From: JANJUO01 sp942492935 | Lineage (GTDB): Bacteria > Bacteroidota > Ignavibacteria > Kapaibacteriales > UBA2268 | Reading direction: 5' to 3' | Assembly: GCA_942492935.1 (NCBI GenBank) | Contig: OW818654.1 | Coordinates: 558,001 to 622,000 of the forward strand | DNA length: 64,000 nt | Part shown: piece by piece, positions 17,990 to 27,330 of the stretch | Numbering within the stretch: the stretch's first letter is position 1 | How the letters are laid out: the number at the start of each line of letters is the position of its first letter | Made by a program: the position numbers and the translations under genes | Notes under the pieces: generated by a model | Database searches by the model: none | Told to the model about the DNA's origin: nothing | The model's input: only the letters and a program-made list of their open reading frames with translations

Positions 17990-18757
17990 ATGAAAGAAAA
18001 AATTGAAAATAAAAATGAAGATGCTGTTCAAGGGGAGATGGGCTTTTTCTCGCATCTTGAAGAATTGCGAAAAAGAGTATTTTATGCACTAATCGGTGTG
18101 ATTATATCGTGTATTTTTACTGGATATTTTATTGACCCATTAATGAATATAGTACTATTGGCACCTGCAAAATCAGTTGGATTAAATCTTCAGAATTTAA
18201 AGCCATTCGGAATTCCATTTCTATATATAAAAGTAATTTTAATTTCGGGAGTAATTGCTTCATTTCCATTGATTTTATTTCAAATTTGGAAATTTATTGA
18301 GCCTGGATTATATGATAATGAAAAAAAATGGGCTCGAGGAATCACTTTCTTTACATCGTTATGTTTTTTTATAGGAGTGCTATTTGCATATTTTGTAATG
18401 ATACCATCAATGCTCGGATTTGCCGCCTCATTTGGAACTCCAAACATTAAAAATGACATAGATGTAAATGAATATTTTGGATTTATTACAATGATGCTCT
18501 TGGGTGCAGGTTTAATTTTTGAAATGCCAATGGTTGCTTTTGTGTTAGCTCGTTTTAATATAATTACCGCAAAAATGCTAAGAAAATATTGGCGTCACTC
18601 TGTTGTTGCAATTCTTATAATTGCAGCGGTTTTAACACCTTCACCAGACCCGATAAATCAAATGATTTTTGCAACTCCCTTATTCATTTTATATGAAATA
18701 AGTATATGGGTAGCGAAATTTGCTGAAAGAAAAGCCATAGTAAAAGATGATATATAA
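17990..18757 (+). CDS. tatC: Sec-independent protein translocase TatC
   Basis: 255 aa counted from the ATG (MKEKIENKNEDAV); a TTG 9 bases upstream is also in frame but less likely. The TatC signature GFFSHLEELRKRVFYALIGV, six membrane segments, and the conserved FEMPMVAFVLARFNIITAKMLRKYWRH and AVLTPSPDPINQ region are all present. It is the receptor subunit for twin-arginine signal peptides in the inner membrane. Its clients in this window include the molybdopterin oxidoreductase at 46.8-49 kb (SRRKFL) and probably the Rieske protein. No tatA/B is visible nearby. Confidence 0.97.
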   Translation: MKEKIENKNEDAVQGEMGFFSHLEELRKRVFYALIGVIISCIFTGYFIDPLMNIVLLAPAKSVGLNLQNLKPFGIPFLYIKVILISGVIASFPLILFQIWKFIEPGLYDNEKKWARGITFFTSLCFFIGVLFAYFVMIPSMLGFAASFGTPNIKNDIDVNEYFGFITMMLLGAGLIFEMPMVAFVLARFNIITAKMLRKYWRHSVVAILIIAAVLTPSPDPINQMIFATPLFILYEISIWVAKFAERKAIVKDDI

Positions 18758-18839
18758 ATAGTAAATACAAAAAGTATTGAAATTATTTTAAAATTCATTC
18801 CTGAATACCACTATTCCGAACTAAGTGAGGAATAAAACT

Positions 18840-19195
18840 TCTATACAAGATGTCCTACACTTCCAAATTGTAGGACATCTGCATAGATTGGATTCCGCAT
18901 CAAGTGCGGAATGACATGAAAAAAAATCCTGTCATTCTGCACTCGTTTCAGAATCACTCAAGATTTATGTTATTTTCGAAACAAGATGTCCTACACTTCG
19001 AAAGTGTAGGACATCTGCATATATTAGATTCAGCATAAAGTGCGGAATGACATGAAAAAATCTGTCATTCTGAACTCGATTCAGAATCCATTCTTGAATA
19101 CTGTCATTTTCGAAACAAGATGTCCTACACTTCGAAAGTGTAGGACATCTGCATATATTAGATTCAGCAACAAGTGCGGAATGACACGAAAAAAT
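18840..19195. repeat. Three head-to-tail copies of the composite GATGTCC repeat
   Basis: A unit of about 135 bp repeated three times: GATGTCCTACA palindrome (18848-18880, 18984-19016, 19118-19150), then GCATATATTAGATTC, a GTGCGGAATGACA segment, and a TCATTCTGAACTCGATTCAGAA hairpin-like segment. It is in the opposite orientation to the 7.9-8.1 kb cluster and has TAC where that one has AAC, with the matching change in the other arm. Short ORFs here (96 and 62 aa) are repeat-encoded and not real. Confidence 0.85.
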
Positions 19196-19211
19196 CTGTT
19201 TATTCAAATCA

Positions 19212-19742
19212 TTACAAATGCATTGTAATTCTAATTTTGTTTTTAATATTTTCAAAATTACCTAATAGCTTTGCAGTTATTTTGCAATTTATTTCACTTT
19301 CATCATGAAAAATAATTTTCAAATTTTCGCTAAACTCTTCAAAGGAAGATTTTGCTTTTTCGAGCAGGAAATATAAATTATCTCTATCATTCCAAGCTAT
19401 ATGAACATTTAAATCAGTATTTAGCAATTCGATTTTATCCAGACCCAAAATATCGCATGCTTTATTGTTAACTTCCAAAATAGAACCATTTGTGTCTATC
19501 ACGAGAAAACCAACAGGAGCATTATTAAAAAATTCGTAATATTTTATCTCCGATTCTTTAATTTTCATTTGAGCATTTATCAATTCTTCATTTTGCAACT
19601 CAAGTTCAATTTGATGGACTTGTAACTCATGAATAATACTTTTAATTTCTTTTAATGAAAACCTATCAAGTTCTGATGAATCTCCACTTAAGAGTTGTAA
19701 TTCTGCTTTTTTTCTTAAATTCTCAAACTTCTCTACAATCAT
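19212..19742 (-). CDS. PAS-domain protein, probably truncated sensor
   Basis: 176 aa. The coiled-coil N-terminus IIHELQVHQIELELQNEEL is typical of sensor kinases or response regulators of this phylum. A single PAS domain follows (YYEFFNNAPVGFLVIDTNGSILEVNNKACDILG). There is no kinase, GGDEF or other output domain. The ORF ends 17 bases from the GATGTCC repeat array, so loss of the 3' part by repeat-mediated rearrangement is plausible. It could also be a genuine stand-alone PAS sensor. Confidence 0.75.
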   Translation of the reverse strand: MIVEKFENLRKKAELQLLSGDSSELDRFSLKEIKSIIHELQVHQIELELQNEELINAQMKIKESEIKYYEFFNNAPVGFLVIDTNGSILEVNNKACDILGLDKIELLNTDLNVHIAWNDRDNLYFLLEKAKSSFEEFSENLKIIFHDESEINCKITAKLLGNFENIKNKIRITMHL

Positions 19743-19771
19743 ATTATAATTCCTTAATTTAAGAATAGAAA

Positions 19772-20851
19772 TTAATTGTTTTGGTCCTCTTCATTTTGTT
19801 CTTCGTCATCATCATCAAAACCAAAAAGAGCTTCAATAAAATAACTTGGGTCGAATGGTTGCAAATCGTCTATTTTCTCACCAACTCCAATATATCGTAC
19901 TGGTATTTTCAGTTCATTAGCTATTGGAATTACTACACCACCTTTTGCCGTGCCGTCCAATTTTGTTAGAATAATTCCTGTTATTGGAGCTGTCTTCATA
20001 AATTCTTTTGCTTGAACGATTGCATTTTGACCGGTAGTAGAGTCGAGAACTAAAAATACTTCATCTGGAGCAGTTGGTTTTAATTTTTTAATAACTCTGT
20101 TAATTTTCTCTAACTCAGCCATTAAATTTGCTTTATTATGCAGTCTTCCAGCCGTATCAATTATTACTACATCTTTGTTATTTGAGATAGCAGATTTAAC
20201 AGTATCATAAGCAACGGCAGCAGGATCTGCTCCTTGTAATTGTTGCACAATACCAACTCCTGCACGTTCTGCCCAAATCTCAAGCTGTTCATTAGCCGCA
20301 GCTCTAAAAGTATCTGCTGCACCTATAAGCACTTCTTTCCCAGCATTTTTATAATTATAAGCAAGTTTGCCGATTGTAGTAGTTTTGCCTACACCGTTTA
20401 CGCCAATAACCATAATAATTTTGGGTTTCTCTGATTCTTCAATTTCATAAATTGAATCATTATGAGATGAAGGTGATTTTATCAAAATTTCAAAAATCTC
20501 TTCTTTTAATAATTTGTAAACAAATTCAGCATCTTCATAACCCTCTTTTTTTACTCGCTTTCTGACTTTTTCAATTATTTCTTCTGTAGTCTGTACACCG
20601 ATATCTGCTGTAATTAAAATTTCCTCGATTTCATTTAATAATTTCTCATCAATTTTTCTACCTGAACCAATGACTAATTTAAATTTATCGACAAAAGACT
20701 TGCGGGTTTTTGTAAGACCTTCTTTAAGTTTATCAATTTTGAGTGTTTCTGCTGCTTTTTCGACAACCGAATTCACCTTTTCCGAAACAATTTCGGTAAC
20801 TTTATCCACCTGTTGGGTGAATTTTTCCTTTAATTTAGAAAAAAATCCCAT
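19772..20851 (-). CDS. ftsY: Signal recognition particle receptor FtsY
   Basis: 359 aa. Charged N-terminal A domain, short in this protein, then the NG domain: P-loop GVNGVGKTTTIGK, DTFRAAANEQL, DTAGRLHNKANLM, TKLDGTAKGG, and the closing GVGEKIDDLQPFDP. It docks the SRP-ribosome complex at the inner membrane and hydrolyses GTP with Ffh. It has an unusually acidic C-terminal tail (DDDDEEQNEEDQNN). Upstream of the PAS gene on the same strand, 29 bases apart. Confidence 0.98.
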   Translation of the reverse strand: MGFFSKLKEKFTQQVDKVTEIVSEKVNSVVEKAAETLKIDKLKEGLTKTRKSFVDKFKLVIGSGRKIDEKLLNEIEEILITADIGVQTTEEIIEKVRKRVKKEGYEDAEFVYKLLKEEIFEILIKSPSSHNDSIYEIEESEKPKIIMVIGVNGVGKTTTIGKLAYNYKNAGKEVLIGAADTFRAAANEQLEIWAERAGVGIVQQLQGADPAAVAYDTVKSAISNNKDVVIIDTAGRLHNKANLMAELEKINRVIKKLKPTAPDEVFLVLDSTTGQNAIVQAKEFMKTAPITGIILTKLDGTAKGGVVIPIANELKIPVRYIGVGEKIDDLQPFDPSYFIEALFGFDDDDEEQNEEDQNN

Positions 20852-21092
20852 TTATTCACTTTAAAATAAAAAACAACAATTCTTAAAATGCAAAAATAAT
20901 TAATTAATTCCTAATTATTGAATAAATTTAATTAAAACTAAAAATATATACATAAGATGTAACGAATTTAATCGTAAATATTATGCAATTTCAAATATTT
21001 GAATAATTTATCTTAAAAATCAATTAACTAATTCTTAAATGTAATCATATTACTTTGAAATTTATTGTAATTTCTCAGTCGCTAAATTAAAA

Positions 21093-21141
21093 AAATCACG
21101 TGCAAATTACAGGTAACTATTTTATAAAACATCAGATGTTT
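21093..21141 (+). repeat. Dispersed repeat, GTGCAAATTACAG family, copy 2
   Basis: Matches copy 1 at 2031-2080 over about 49 bases with a handful of substitutions, in the same orientation. Confidence 0.75.
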
Positions 21142-21252
21142 CATTCATTGAACACTGTCATTCCGAAGTGCGGAACAAATATATTTAAAAAATATGCAAA
21201 ATGACAGCTTTTAAAAAAGATGTCATTGGTAACAAAGTGAGGAATCCAGAAA

Positions 21253-21403
21253 TTAATAAGGTTGATTTTTGGGCGGTTTAAATTTTCTACTAAGGTTTTA
21301 AAATATTAGGTTTTTTAAAATATTAGACATTCAAAAACCTTATTTTCAATCATATACCTTAGTAGAAAAAAGTTTCCCAAAATATTTAACCTTATTTTTA
21401 ATC
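21253..21403. repeat. Long imperfect inverted repeat (MITE-like)
   Basis: The outer arms of about 45 bp read AATAAGGTT...TTTTCTACTAAGGT and, reversed, the same with small indels. The innermost 14 bp are perfect: TTTTCTACTAAGGT (21283-21296) / ACCTTAGTAGAAAA (21357-21370). The 60-bp centre repeats TTTAAAATATTAG. It is non-coding, and I cannot identify a parent IS. Confidence 0.65.
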
Positions 21404-21474
21404 GTTTTCGTACTCCCAGTTCAAAAGTGGGACATCTGGAATTATGGTTTTTCCCACAACGTCAAGAATTTCAC

Positions 21475-22746
21475 CTACTCCACAACCATAAATTTTTGTG
21501 AATAAATCTTTCCATTTTCTGTATGTATTGTTGCAAAGTAAATACCATTTTTCAATAATATATCCAATTTAACAATATCTATAGAATTGAGTTCAATTTC
21601 TTTTGAATAGATAATTTTACCAGTTATATCAGTAATATTAATTTTATTTAACAATAAACCAATTGAGTTATCAATTGTTAATTTGTTATTAAAGTAGTTT
21701 ATTTTAAATATATCTGGTTTTTCATCTTCTACATCTACTGTAAACCAACGATTTGAGAAAAGTTTAATTCCACTTTGCCCTGCAAATATTTCGTTATTTT
21801 TATTGAATACTGTATTCATACCAGGTTTTATTCCGAGAAAACTGTAAGTTATTTTATTATGCTGCAAATTTATTATATCAATATAATATTCCTCATTTTT
21901 CACTCTTCCAAATAGTATAGACGAATTATCATTTGTAAAACAAATATTTGCTGCTCTTGTATTTATGTCAAGTAAATCAATTTTTTCTCCATTTAGTTTG
22001 TATAAATACAATTTACTATCATCCTTAAACCCAAAATACTGATTATCGTTTGAAATTTTTACGTCCCTAAATTCAATTGCAGAAAATGCCTCGCCAAAAT
22101 CACGTATGTGTGTTAAGTTTTCTGCATCCCAGAGTTCCATTATTAGTATATCTGAATTTTTATTCCAGCTACCAAGGGCTAAATATTTGCCGTCCTTTGA
22201 TAAGGTAAATTTGTCTGGAATAACATATAATTGAATTCTCTTGATTATTGAATCCAAGTTAATATCAAAAATATTCAGATAATAAGTATTACTATTTGTA
22301 TAACTACTGTAAATTATTCTGTTATTATCAGGAAATATTCCTATATTCCCGTAATAATCTAAATTTTCACCATTAATAAAAGTCTTCTTTATTTTTCCAC
22401 TTTCATAATCACGAATGATCAATCCCTCAATACCTAAGCCTCGACCAGTAATAACATATTTGCCATCACTTGTTATTTGAACACAATAAAACCGAACATA
22501 AGGATCTGATGCAGGACCTCCCTCAAAAACTCTGATTTTGTGCCCATCTTTCACATCAATCTCCCATATTTCATGATTCACAGCCGCAATTATATTGCCC
22601 GTGATTGGATGAAACTTTGCATCTCTAACAACACCAGGATAAATGTCCTGCTCCCAAATCAAGTCACCATCACCATTTGGGATTTCTTCCGAAAACAAAC
22701 CACTGCCACAAAATAGTAGCATTAATAACAAAACTAATTTCTTCAT
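21475..22746 (-). CDS. T9SS-exported WD40-like beta-propeller protein
   Basis: The start is placed at MKKLVLLLMLLFCGSGLFSEE, a clean signal peptide; the longer ORF adds 18 residues ahead of it. About 423 aa. The body has propeller-like repeats (HPITGNIIAAVNHEIWEIDV, TSDGKYVITGRG, LSKDGKYLALGSW, NDNSSILFGRV). The C-terminal about 75 residues look like a T9SS sorting domain (LLLNKINITDITGKIIYSKE ... LKNGIYFATIHTENGKIYSQ), although the NPNP motif is not obvious. Surface or secreted; function unknown. Confidence 0.78.
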   Translation of the reverse strand: MKKLVLLLMLLFCGSGLFSEEIPNGDGDLIWEQDIYPGVVRDAKFHPITGNIIAAVNHEIWEIDVKDGHKIRVFEGGPASDPYVRFYCVQITSDGKYVITGRGLGIEGLIIRDYESGKIKKTFINGENLDYYGNIGIFPDNNRIIYSSYTNSNTYYLNIFDINLDSIIKRIQLYVIPDKFTLSKDGKYLALGSWNKNSDILIMELWDAENLTHIRDFGEAFSAIEFRDVKISNDNQYFGFKDDSKLYLYKLNGEKIDLLDINTRAANICFTNDNSSILFGRVKNEEYYIDIINLQHNKITYSFLGIKPGMNTVFNKNNEIFAGQSGIKLFSNRWFTVDVEDEKPDIFKINYFNNKLTIDNSIGLLLNKINITDITGKIIYSKEIELNSIDIVKLDILLKNGIYFATIHTENGKIYSQKFMVVE

Positions 22747-22831
22747 AACTTTTTCCAATTTTGCAATTCCCCACATACATAATGACACATAAAAGTGCAT
22801 TTCGTTTCATAGGAATGAAAAAAAAATATAA

Positions 22832-23169
22832 TTACTTGAAAATCCCGTTAGGGATTACCTGTTTGTAATAAGGGTAAGACCACGTCCAATTACAACGCCG
22901 TAGGTGTTGAATTATGGTTATATAATCGCCCAAAACCCGCATCCATCAATACACACCCCTTTTTCCCCTCTTGTTAGAGGGGAAATTTTAGTGTTTTATA
23001 TTTTTTTAACAAATATTCAACCCCTTTGGTATTGCTGAACTTACTCAAGTTCCTTCACCTTGGGGAAGGTTAGGCGTTGTACTGAGCTGCGTTGCACTGA
23101 GCCTGTCGAAGTGTCTAAGTGTGGGGTTTCTTGTTACAAACATTTATTCCCACTGGCATTTTTCATTAA
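22832..23169. repeat. Mosaic element with inverted termini, copy a
   Basis: The left terminus TTGAAAATCCCGTTAGGGATT...TGTTTGTAA is inverted at the right end as TTACAAACATTTATTCCC...GGCATTTTTC. The interior contains a CAACGCCGTAGGTGTTG hairpin (22893-22909), TCGCCCAAAACCCGCATCC, and the CTCTTGTTAGAGGGGAAA segment shared with copy c. It also contains an inverted CACTTCGACA..CTCAGTGCAACG segment shared with copies b and d. Non-coding; the rest of the spacer to 23431 is AT-rich. Confidence 0.75.
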
Positions 23170-23431
23170 ATTGCATTTTTTATTTTCCATTTTTTGTAAT
23201 GTTGGTTTTCTTTAGTAATTTTCCTACACCACAAATTATTTCTTTGTAAATGGACTACAAAGAAAAGAGATTTACCATAGATTATTTATTATCTTATGTA
23301 ACAAATCTCAATATTTTTGGTTATTATTAATGTGATTGGTGATTATTAGATAAAATTTATATTCACTAATTATAATTTGATTTTTTATTTGATGAATATG
23401 AAATTAATTCTATAAATTTTATTAAATTAGA

Positions 23432-24655
23432 ATGGAAATGAAGATGAAAAAGATTTTCAAAATTTTTACTCTTGCTATACTCTTATTAATGGCTGAATTC
23501 AATTTTGCAAATGCCCAATGGGAGGAAATTTTTAATCAAAAAAAGGGTTCAATAAGATGCTTAACAACAGATTCAAACAGAAATATTTTTGCAGGTACTA
23601 TTGAAGGTGGTATATTCCTAAGTACTGATTATGGCACAAATTGGACTGTAAGGAATGAAGGTATAAATAATTTACATATTAGAACTATTGTAATTAATGG
23701 AAGTAAGATTTATGCTGGCTCTTTTGGTGGAGGTATTTTTTATAGTACAAATTACGGTTTAAATTGGCTTGATATAAATAATGGGCTTTCAATTTTTCAA
23801 AAAAAAATTACATCCATAGCAATTTCAGATACCAATATTTATGTTGGTACTTTTCGTGATGGAGTACTTCTATCTACTAATAATGGTTCAAGTTGGAATG
23901 AAAAAAAAGAGGGAATGTTACTATTTGATATTTACACCCTCAAAACAATTGGAAAAGATATCTTTGCATGTACAAGTGATGGAGTGTTTCTATCAACAAA
24001 TAATGGCTCATTTTGGGCTCATACAAGCAAAGGATTAAATACTGGTCGAATTTTCTCAATCGCGAAAAATGATTCAAATATATTTGTAGGTTCAATAGGT
24101 AGTGGTATTTTTGTAAGTACAAATTATGGTTCAAGTTGGACTTCTATTAATGATAGCTTGAATAGTAAAGAGGTAGTAGCTATAGTTGTAAAAGGTTCTC
24201 ATATATTTGCAGGAACAGAAAATGGTGTCTTTTATAGTTCTAATAATGGGAAGTTATGGTCAAAATTCAATAATGGTCTTACAGATTTGAATGTTTGGTC
24301 AATGGCAATTGATAGTATTTACGTCTATACCGGAACAAAAAATGGCTCAATTTTTCGAGCAAAACTAAGCGATATAATTACTTCTGTTGATGATAAACGT
24401 TTTGGTGAATTAGCAAAAATAAATATTTTTCCAAATCCTTCTAATGATTATTTATTTATAGAGATTAAAGATTCTGATGTCAATTTACCGGAAATTCAAT
24501 TTTTTGATATTATGGGAAATAGAATTGAATTGGTGAAGGAAATGTTATCAAATGAAACCATAAAAATAAATATTGAAAATCTTCCAATTGGAATATATAA
24601 TGTTTCAATTAAAAGCGGTATGAAGATTGAGAATAGAATATTTGTAAAGAATTAG
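23432..24655 (+). CDS. T9SS-exported protein with six Asp-box propeller repeats
   Basis: 407 aa. Signal peptide MKKIFKIFTLAILLLMAEFNFANA. There are six tandem repeats of about 40 residues, each with the Asp-box pattern STxxGxxW (STDYGTNW, STNYGLNW, STNNGSSW, STNNGSFW, STNYGSSW, SSNNGKLW), predicting a BNR/sialidase-like or YCF48-like propeller. C-terminal T9SS type A sorting domain (INIFPNPSNDYLFIEI ... LPIGIYNVSIKSGMK). Repeats of near-identical DNA produce shadow ORFs in other frames. Likely a surface binding protein; no glycosidase residues can be assigned. Confidence 0.88.
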   Translation: MEMKMKKIFKIFTLAILLLMAEFNFANAQWEEIFNQKKGSIRCLTTDSNRNIFAGTIEGGIFLSTDYGTNWTVRNEGINNLHIRTIVINGSKIYAGSFGGGIFYSTNYGLNWLDINNGLSIFQKKITSIAISDTNIYVGTFRDGVLLSTNNGSSWNEKKEGMLLFDIYTLKTIGKDIFACTSDGVFLSTNNGSFWAHTSKGLNTGRIFSIAKNDSNIFVGSIGSGIFVSTNYGSSWTSINDSLNSKEVVAIVVKGSHIFAGTENGVFYSSNNGKLWSKFNNGLTDLNVWSMAIDSIYVYTGTKNGSIFRAKLSDIITSVDDKRFGELAKINIFPNPSNDYLFIEIKDSDVNLPEIQFFDIMGNRIELVKEMLSNETIKINIENLPIGIYNVSIKSGMKIENRIFVKN

Positions 24656-25027
24656 TCTATGGATATACTGTACATATTAAACTAAATTGCATTCAAGATT
24701 AATATTTACATTTCTAAATCAATCACAGCGGGAATGAATAGTTCTAATACACATTCAACTCCTTCTAAGGTGTTGAAGGTATATGGTGTACATCTGTTAC
24801 TAACATTTTTTCCATAAAAAAAATTAAAGGAATTAATATGAAAGTTTAATAAATTTAAATTATTGTTAAACCGTTTTTATCAAACTTAGCAGTCAAACAT
24901 CCAATGTATTATAAAATTGTTAGATGTAATTTGCACATGATTTTTATTTGTTACTGAGGTTTTTCAATAATTCAAAATTATTTTATATTTTTGTGATTAT
25001 TAACAATTACAATTGATATATTTATAT
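24656..25027. other. Spacer with reversed GTGCAAATTACAG repeat
   Basis: 24895-24944 is the reverse complement of the GTGCAAATTACAG family. A hairpin resembling the C-GTA-G family, but with a longer loop (TCAACTCCTTCTAAGGTGTTGA), lies near 24754-24775. Nothing coding. Confidence 0.6.
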
Positions 25028-25444
25028 ATGGAATGGTTTTCTAAATTCATAGAAAAATATGCAAATTTCAAAGGGCGAATCAGCAGGATAGAATTCTGGA
25101 AGTATATGATAAGAAATTTCATAAAAACAATTATTTTAATTATAATTTATGAGCTTTCAAAGTGGTTTAATCTAAATATACCATCACTTGTTTTATCTGC
25201 ATATATTGAAATCCCATTTAGAATTTTAATTTATGGGTATGGATTATTGATATTTATTTCACAATTGGCATTAATGGTCAGAAGATTGCACGATACCGGT
25301 AAAAGTGCATGGTGGTTGTTATTTTTATTTCTGGCAGGAGTAGGGTTTATCTTTTTACTGTTTTTCTTAAGTATGAAAGGAGTTGATTATGCGAATGAAT
25401 ATGGCGAAAATCCTCAATTAGAAAATTATCAAGCCAATATGTAA
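25028..25444 (+). CDS. DUF805 family membrane protein
   Basis: 138 aa from the ATG of MEWFSKFIEKYANFKGRISR; a TTG 15 bases earlier is in frame but unlikely. The family signature FxGRxSRxEFW is present near the N-terminus (FKGRISRIEFWKYM), as is the RRLHDTGKSAWWLL motif before the last hydrophobic segment. Three to four membrane segments. Inner membrane, function unknown across the family. Confidence 0.88.
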   Translation: MEWFSKFIEKYANFKGRISRIEFWKYMIRNFIKTIILIIIYELSKWFNLNIPSLVLSAYIEIPFRILIYGYGLLIFISQLALMVRRLHDTGKSAWWLLFLFLAGVGFIFLLFFLSMKGVDYANEYGENPQLENYQANM

Positions 25445-25469
25445 ATATAATTGTTGTTATATTTTTATG

Positions 25470-25542
25470 GTGGCTGTTTCAAAAGATTTCTTTAATAAAT
25501 ATAGGAAACAATACTTGAATCCTGTCATTTTGAAACAGCCAC
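25470..25542. terminator. Bidirectional terminator-like inverted repeat between convergent genes
   Basis: Perfect 15-bp arms GTGGCTGTTTCAAAA / TTTTGAAACAGCCAC, separated by 43 bases. It lies between the 3' ends of the DUF805 gene and the SulP gene. The loop is longer than in ordinary intrinsic terminators, so an extended hairpin or a repeat remnant is possible. Confidence 0.6.
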
Positions 25543-25549
25543 AAATAGA

Positions 25550-27214
25550 TTAGCTTTTAGACAAATTTTCTAATACAACATTTGCTCTTTCTAACGCAAT
25601 ATCAATATTTGCACATATATCATTTACATCAATATTTTCAAAAAAGCCACTATGCTCCAATGCTTTATATGGTTGAGCGTGCATTCCCGAAAATATAACA
25701 TATACATTTTTATTCTTAGAGTCATGATAAAATTCTTCAAGGAAATGAATTCCTGTATGGTCAATTGCTGGTACATTTCTCATACGTATTATTCTAATTT
25801 TTGGTAATTTTTCTATTCTATCCATTGTATCCTTAAACTTAGTTGCCGCACCAAAGAAAAATGGACCATTTATCTCGTAAATTTCAACACCTTCAGGAAT
25901 ATTTCTTTGGTCAATCGAATATTCATCTGGATTGTCAACAGTATCATTCAATTCCCTTGTAATAACTCCAACATTGGTAACAAGTGCCATTCTTCTCATA
26001 AATAAAAATACAGCCATCAACATACCAATTTCAATTGCAATTGTTAAGTCAAATACAACTGTAAGGAAAAATGTTGTCAATAAAACTGAAACATCACTTA
26101 AAGGACTTTTTCTTAAATTTTTGAATTCTCTCCATTCAAACATATTAATAGATACTACAATCAGAACAGCTGCTAAAGTTGGCATAGGTATAAGCATCGC
26201 ATATTTACCAAAAATCAGCATAATCAATAGAAGAACGATAGAATGTATGATACCTGCAATTGGAGTTTTACCACCATTTTTAATATTGGTCATAGTTCTT
26301 GCAATTGCCCCAGTTGCTGGAATACCTGCAAAAAGTCCAGATGCAATATTTGCAACTCCTTGAGCAATTAGTTCCATATTAGACCTATGCTTTCCACCTA
26401 TCATACCATCTGCTACTACAGCTGAAAGTAGTGATTCAATAGCTCCAAGTAATGCAATTGTAGTTGCTGGCATTATAAGATTTTTTACCATTTCAAAATT
26501 AATTTCCATCAAACTCGGTTGTGGTAAAGTATTAGGAATACTTCCAAATCTTGACTGGATTGTTTCAACTGGTAAATTAAAAATATAAACTACAAGAGTT
26601 GATAAAATTATTACCATCAGAGAACCGGGGATTTTCGTTTTGAGTTTTTGCCAAAACATCATAACAAATAATGAAATTAAGCCGATCGCAGTAGAATAGT
26701 AATTAATGTCACTGTGATTATGATAATAATCAGCCCATTTATCAATAAATTCTGATGATAAATTTGTAATACCAAGTCCAAATAAATCATTTATTTGAGA
26801 AGAAAAAATTATCAGTGCAATTCCACTTGTAAAGCCAACAACAATTGGATATGGAATAAATTTAATAATTGAGCCGAATTTTGCCACTCCCATTATTATT
26901 AATATACATCCAGCCATTATTGTTGAAACAATCAATCCGTTCATACCATATTGCTGAACAATTCCATAAACAACGACTACAAATGCTCCGGTTGGACCAC
27001 CAATTTGAACTTTACTTCCACCAAGAAATGAGATTATAAAACCGGCTATAATTGCAGTAATTAATCCTTTATCGGGTGTTACACCTGAAGCTATTGCAAA
27101 AGCAATTGCTAAAGGTAAAGCAACAATACCAACGATAATACCAGATGATAAATCAGAAAGAAAAGTTTCTTTATTGTAAGTTTTTATAGTTGTAAACAAC
27201 TTTGGAACAAGCAT
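25550..27214 (-). CDS. SulP-family anion transporter with STAS domain
   Basis: 554 aa. The N-terminal SulP transport domain has 12-14 membrane segments: SSGIIVGIVALPLAIAFAIASG and the QIGGPTGAF motif, with GLFAGIPATGAIARTMTNIKNG in the second half. A cytoplasmic STAS domain occupies about 445-550 (IRIIRMRNVPAIDHTGIHFL). The family moves sulfate, bicarbonate or dicarboxylates; the substrate cannot be read from sequence. A sulfur-oxyanion role would fit the sulfur genes later in the window, but there is no direct link. Confidence 0.93.
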   Translation of the reverse strand: MLVPKLFTTIKTYNKETFLSDLSSGIIVGIVALPLAIAFAIASGVTPDKGLITAIIAGFIISFLGGSKVQIGGPTGAFVVVVYGIVQQYGMNGLIVSTIMAGCILIIMGVAKFGSIIKFIPYPIVVGFTSGIALIIFSSQINDLFGLGITNLSSEFIDKWADYYHNHSDINYYSTAIGLISLFVMMFWQKLKTKIPGSLMVIILSTLVVYIFNLPVETIQSRFGSIPNTLPQPSLMEINFEMVKNLIMPATTIALLGAIESLLSAVVADGMIGGKHRSNMELIAQGVANIASGLFAGIPATGAIARTMTNIKNGGKTPIAGIIHSIVLLLIMLIFGKYAMLIPMPTLAAVLIVVSINMFEWREFKNLRKSPLSDVSVLLTTFFLTVVFDLTIAIEIGMLMAVFLFMRRMALVTNVGVITRELNDTVDNPDEYSIDQRNIPEGVEIYEINGPFFFGAATKFKDTMDRIEKLPKIRIIRMRNVPAIDHTGIHFLEEFYHDSKNKNVYVIFSGMHAQPYKALEHSGFFENIDVNDICANIDIALERANVVLENLSKS

Positions 27215-27330
27215 TTTATTTCTTCAAAATTAATATTAAAAACGTGCTAATGACGGTATTTTATAAAAATTATTGATTTAAAGGAAAACAATATCCATTG
27301 AAGAAAAGAAGAACTCAAGAAATATTTTGT

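Larger units (their letters stand above)
20852..21474. other. Spacer with two dispersed repeats
   Basis: No gene. It holds copy 2 of the GTGCAAATTACAG repeat (21093-21141) and a long inverted-repeat element (21253-21403), plus a half GATGTCC repeat near 21431 (GTGGGACATCTGG). Confidence 0.6.

Noticed and set aside
18840..19195. CRISPR array
   Set aside because: Regular spacing of palindromes invites it, but the intervening segments are themselves repeated and much longer than spacers, with only three units and no cas genes.
18965..19255. 96-aa minus-strand and 62-aa plus-strand ORFs
   Set aside because: Encoded entirely by the tandem composite repeats; periodic peptide content mirrors the DNA repeat.
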